From Actinomycetes bacterium (GTDB lineage: Bacteria > Actinomycetota > Acidimicrobiia > Acidimicrobiales > Bog-793): a stretch of DNA of 37,176 nucleotides. Below the pieces are notes generated by a model. The model ran no database searches and was not told the origin of the DNA. It was given only the letters and a program-made list of their open reading frames with translations. A program made the translations under genes and the position numbers. Below, piece after piece: positions 36,325 to 37,176 of the stretch (position 1 is the stretch's first letter; each line of letters opens with the position of its first letter). The DNA lies in the NCBI GenBank assembly GCA_021796455.1, contig JAKACA010000015.1:1-37176 (forward strand), read 5' to 3'.

Positions 36325-36773
36325 CGGGCCACCTCGAGGATGGTGCTCCCAATCTTCACGCGGTCACCCCGCTGCAGACGTTCGGGGCTGTCGACCCTCT
36401 CGTCGTTGAGGAACGTCCCGTTCGTCGAGTCCAGATCCTCGAGCCAGAGCTCTCCGTTGCGTTGATAGACGCGTGCATGCACCGAGGAGGTGAAAGTGTC
36501 GTCCTCGAGCGATACCGCGCAACCCGGCGACCGGCCCACGGTGACCTCCTCGCCGAGCTCGAATACCCTCCCACGGCGCTGAGGCGGATCGACGACCTTG
36601 AACTTGAGGGAGACCGCCCGGTCGGTGCCGAGGGGCGGGGCTGGCACGGTTGTGGGTTTCTCGGCTCTTGAGCGCCGCATCTCGACGTAGACCATCCGGG
36701 CGGCATAGAGGAAGAAGAGCCAGAGCAAGCCGAGGAGGAAGTAGCGGAGGAGGTGCAGCAACGCATGTGGCAT
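36321..36773 (-). CDS. fhaB: Membrane-anchored FHA-domain protein FhaB (FipA type)
   Basis: The 150-aa protein has an N-terminal membrane helix (LLHLLRYFLLGLLWLFFLYA) and a C-terminal FHA domain. The latter has the phospho-Thr-binding residues in TVGRSPGCAVSLEDDTFTSSVHARV and in LWLEDLDSTNGTFLN. FHA domains bind phosphothreonine made by PknB-family kinases; the mycobacterial homologue links this signalling to FtsZ and FtsQ. ATG 36773 follows GGAAG five bases away. It lies 15 bases after fhaA in the fhaA-fhaB-pstP-pbpA-pknB cluster. Confidence 0.93.
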   Translation of the reverse strand: MPHALLHLLRYFLLGLLWLFFLYAARMVYVEMRRSRAEKPTTVPAPPLGTDRAVSLKFKVVDPPQRRGRVFELGEEVTVGRSPGCAVSLEDDTFTSSVHARVYQRNGELWLEDLDSTNGTFLNDERVDSPERLQRGDRVKIGSTILEVAR

Positions 36774-36788
36774 GGCATCTTCCGCCCC

Positions 36789-37176
36789 CTAGGCGGTCTC
36801 GAACCTCAAGGTCGTCGTACCCAGGGTTACGGTGTCCCCCGCCTGGAGGCGGTGCTCGCGCGTGAGGACGCCGTTGACCTTGGTCCCGTTCGTCGAACCA
36901 AGATCGACGATCATCACGTCCGGACCCTCCCGGCGGATCTGGGCATGGCGCCGCGAGACGTTGGGGTCGTCAAGGGCGACCGCGCACTCCGGCAGGCGGC
37001 CAATCGTCACGACCTCGTCGGTGATGGCGACCTTGCGCCCGTCGGGGAGAACTATCCAGTCGGTTGGCGTGCCGACCCCTTCGACCCAGTCGCTCTCGAT
37101 CGCGAACGTGCTCATCGAAAGGTCCGGATCCTCACTTATCTCGACCTCGATCGGACCGAGGAACTGGTACCGCTCC
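36789..37176 (-). CDS. fhaA: FHA-domain protein FhaA, 3' part only (5' end beyond the window)
   Basis: The minus-strand frame is open to the window edge: upstream of the ATG in the ORF track (37115) it continues as ERYQFLGPIEVEISEDPDLS, which resembles the end of the DUF3662 domain that precedes the FHA domain in FhaA. The track start is therefore internal. The FHA domain is complete, with VTIGRLPECAVALDDPNVSR, RRHAQI and VDLGSTNGTKVNG. FhaA binds phosphorylated MviN/PknB substrates in mycobacteria and affects peptidoglycan synthesis at poles and septa. In this window the DUF3662 to FHA linker is short, unlike the long Gln/Gly-rich linker of the mycobacterial protein as I remember it. Confidence 0.88.
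   Translation of the reverse strand, partial: ERYQFLGPIEVEISEDPDLSMSTFAIESDWVEGVGTPTDWIVLPDGRKVAITDEVVTIGRLPECAVALDDPNVSRRHAQIRREGPDVMIVDLGSTNGTKVNGVLTREHRLQAGDTVTLGTTTLRFETA

Overview
The window is high-GC bacterial chromosome from an actinobacterium. The evidence is the combination of FhaA/FhaB, PstP, PbpA, a PASTA kinase and CrgA in one locus, HspR as the fourth gene of a dnaK operon, OpcA next to zwf, a 13E12-type DUF222-HNH gene, and an EtfD-like membrane Fe-S protein. The presence of Lon and the reduced division locus (no rodA or pknA) fit a deep-branching group such as Acidimicrobiia better than Mycobacterium or Streptomyces, but that placement is inference. I see no phage, insertion sequence, CRISPR array, tRNA or rRNA. 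Coding density is very high and no gene-free stretch reaches 300 bases; the longest (about 2140-2344) holds the promoter region and SOS box of the HNH gene.

Layout: (1) 1-6153: 3' part of lon; an HNH endonuclease gene behind a LexA-type SOS box; convergent to it a merR-ahcY pair; then dcd, divergent from merR. (2) 6209-11110: an EtfD-like membrane Fe-S oxidoreductase, then on the minus strand amtB followed by a stand-alone cyclic-nucleotide-binding protein, and gpmA. (3) 11111-17914: heat-shock operon dnaK-grpE-dnaJ-hspR-clpB behind a TATAAT promoter with an HspR-operator-like inverted repeat. (4) 17951-20490: zwf-opcA, entry to the oxidative pentose phosphate pathway. (5) 20501-27855: purine genes purA, purB-purC-purS-purQ, an antisense conserved hypothetical gene, and purL. 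(6) 27865-29532: a divergent thioesterase/thiolase pair (acyl-CoA metabolism). (7) 29560-37176: the actinobacterial division and Ser/Thr signalling locus: crgA and a pabA/trpG-type amidotransferase, then on the minus strand fhaA (5' end outside the window), fhaB, pstP, pbpA and pknB.

How the parts work together: the chaperone operon carries its own repressor. The purine block covers the AIR carboxylase product to AMP branch plus the FGAM synthase complex (PurS/Q/L). The last block pairs a PASTA kinase with its phosphatase, two FHA phospho-Thr readers, a septal/elongation transpeptidase and the divisome protein CrgA.

The least ordinary items are: a PknB whose four PASTA repeats are followed by a putative-Ig (He_PIG-like) domain and a Thr-rich tail; an SOS box on the HNH gene; a repeated TANNNT-N6-8-(A/G)TG arrangement suggesting many leaderless transcripts; in-frame GC-rich minisatellites in several unrelated genes; a GrpE with a long insertion in its DnaK-contacting C-terminal domain; and a cNMP-binding protein where a PII gene would be expected behind amtB. 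All family assignments come from reading motifs in the translations; no database search was run.
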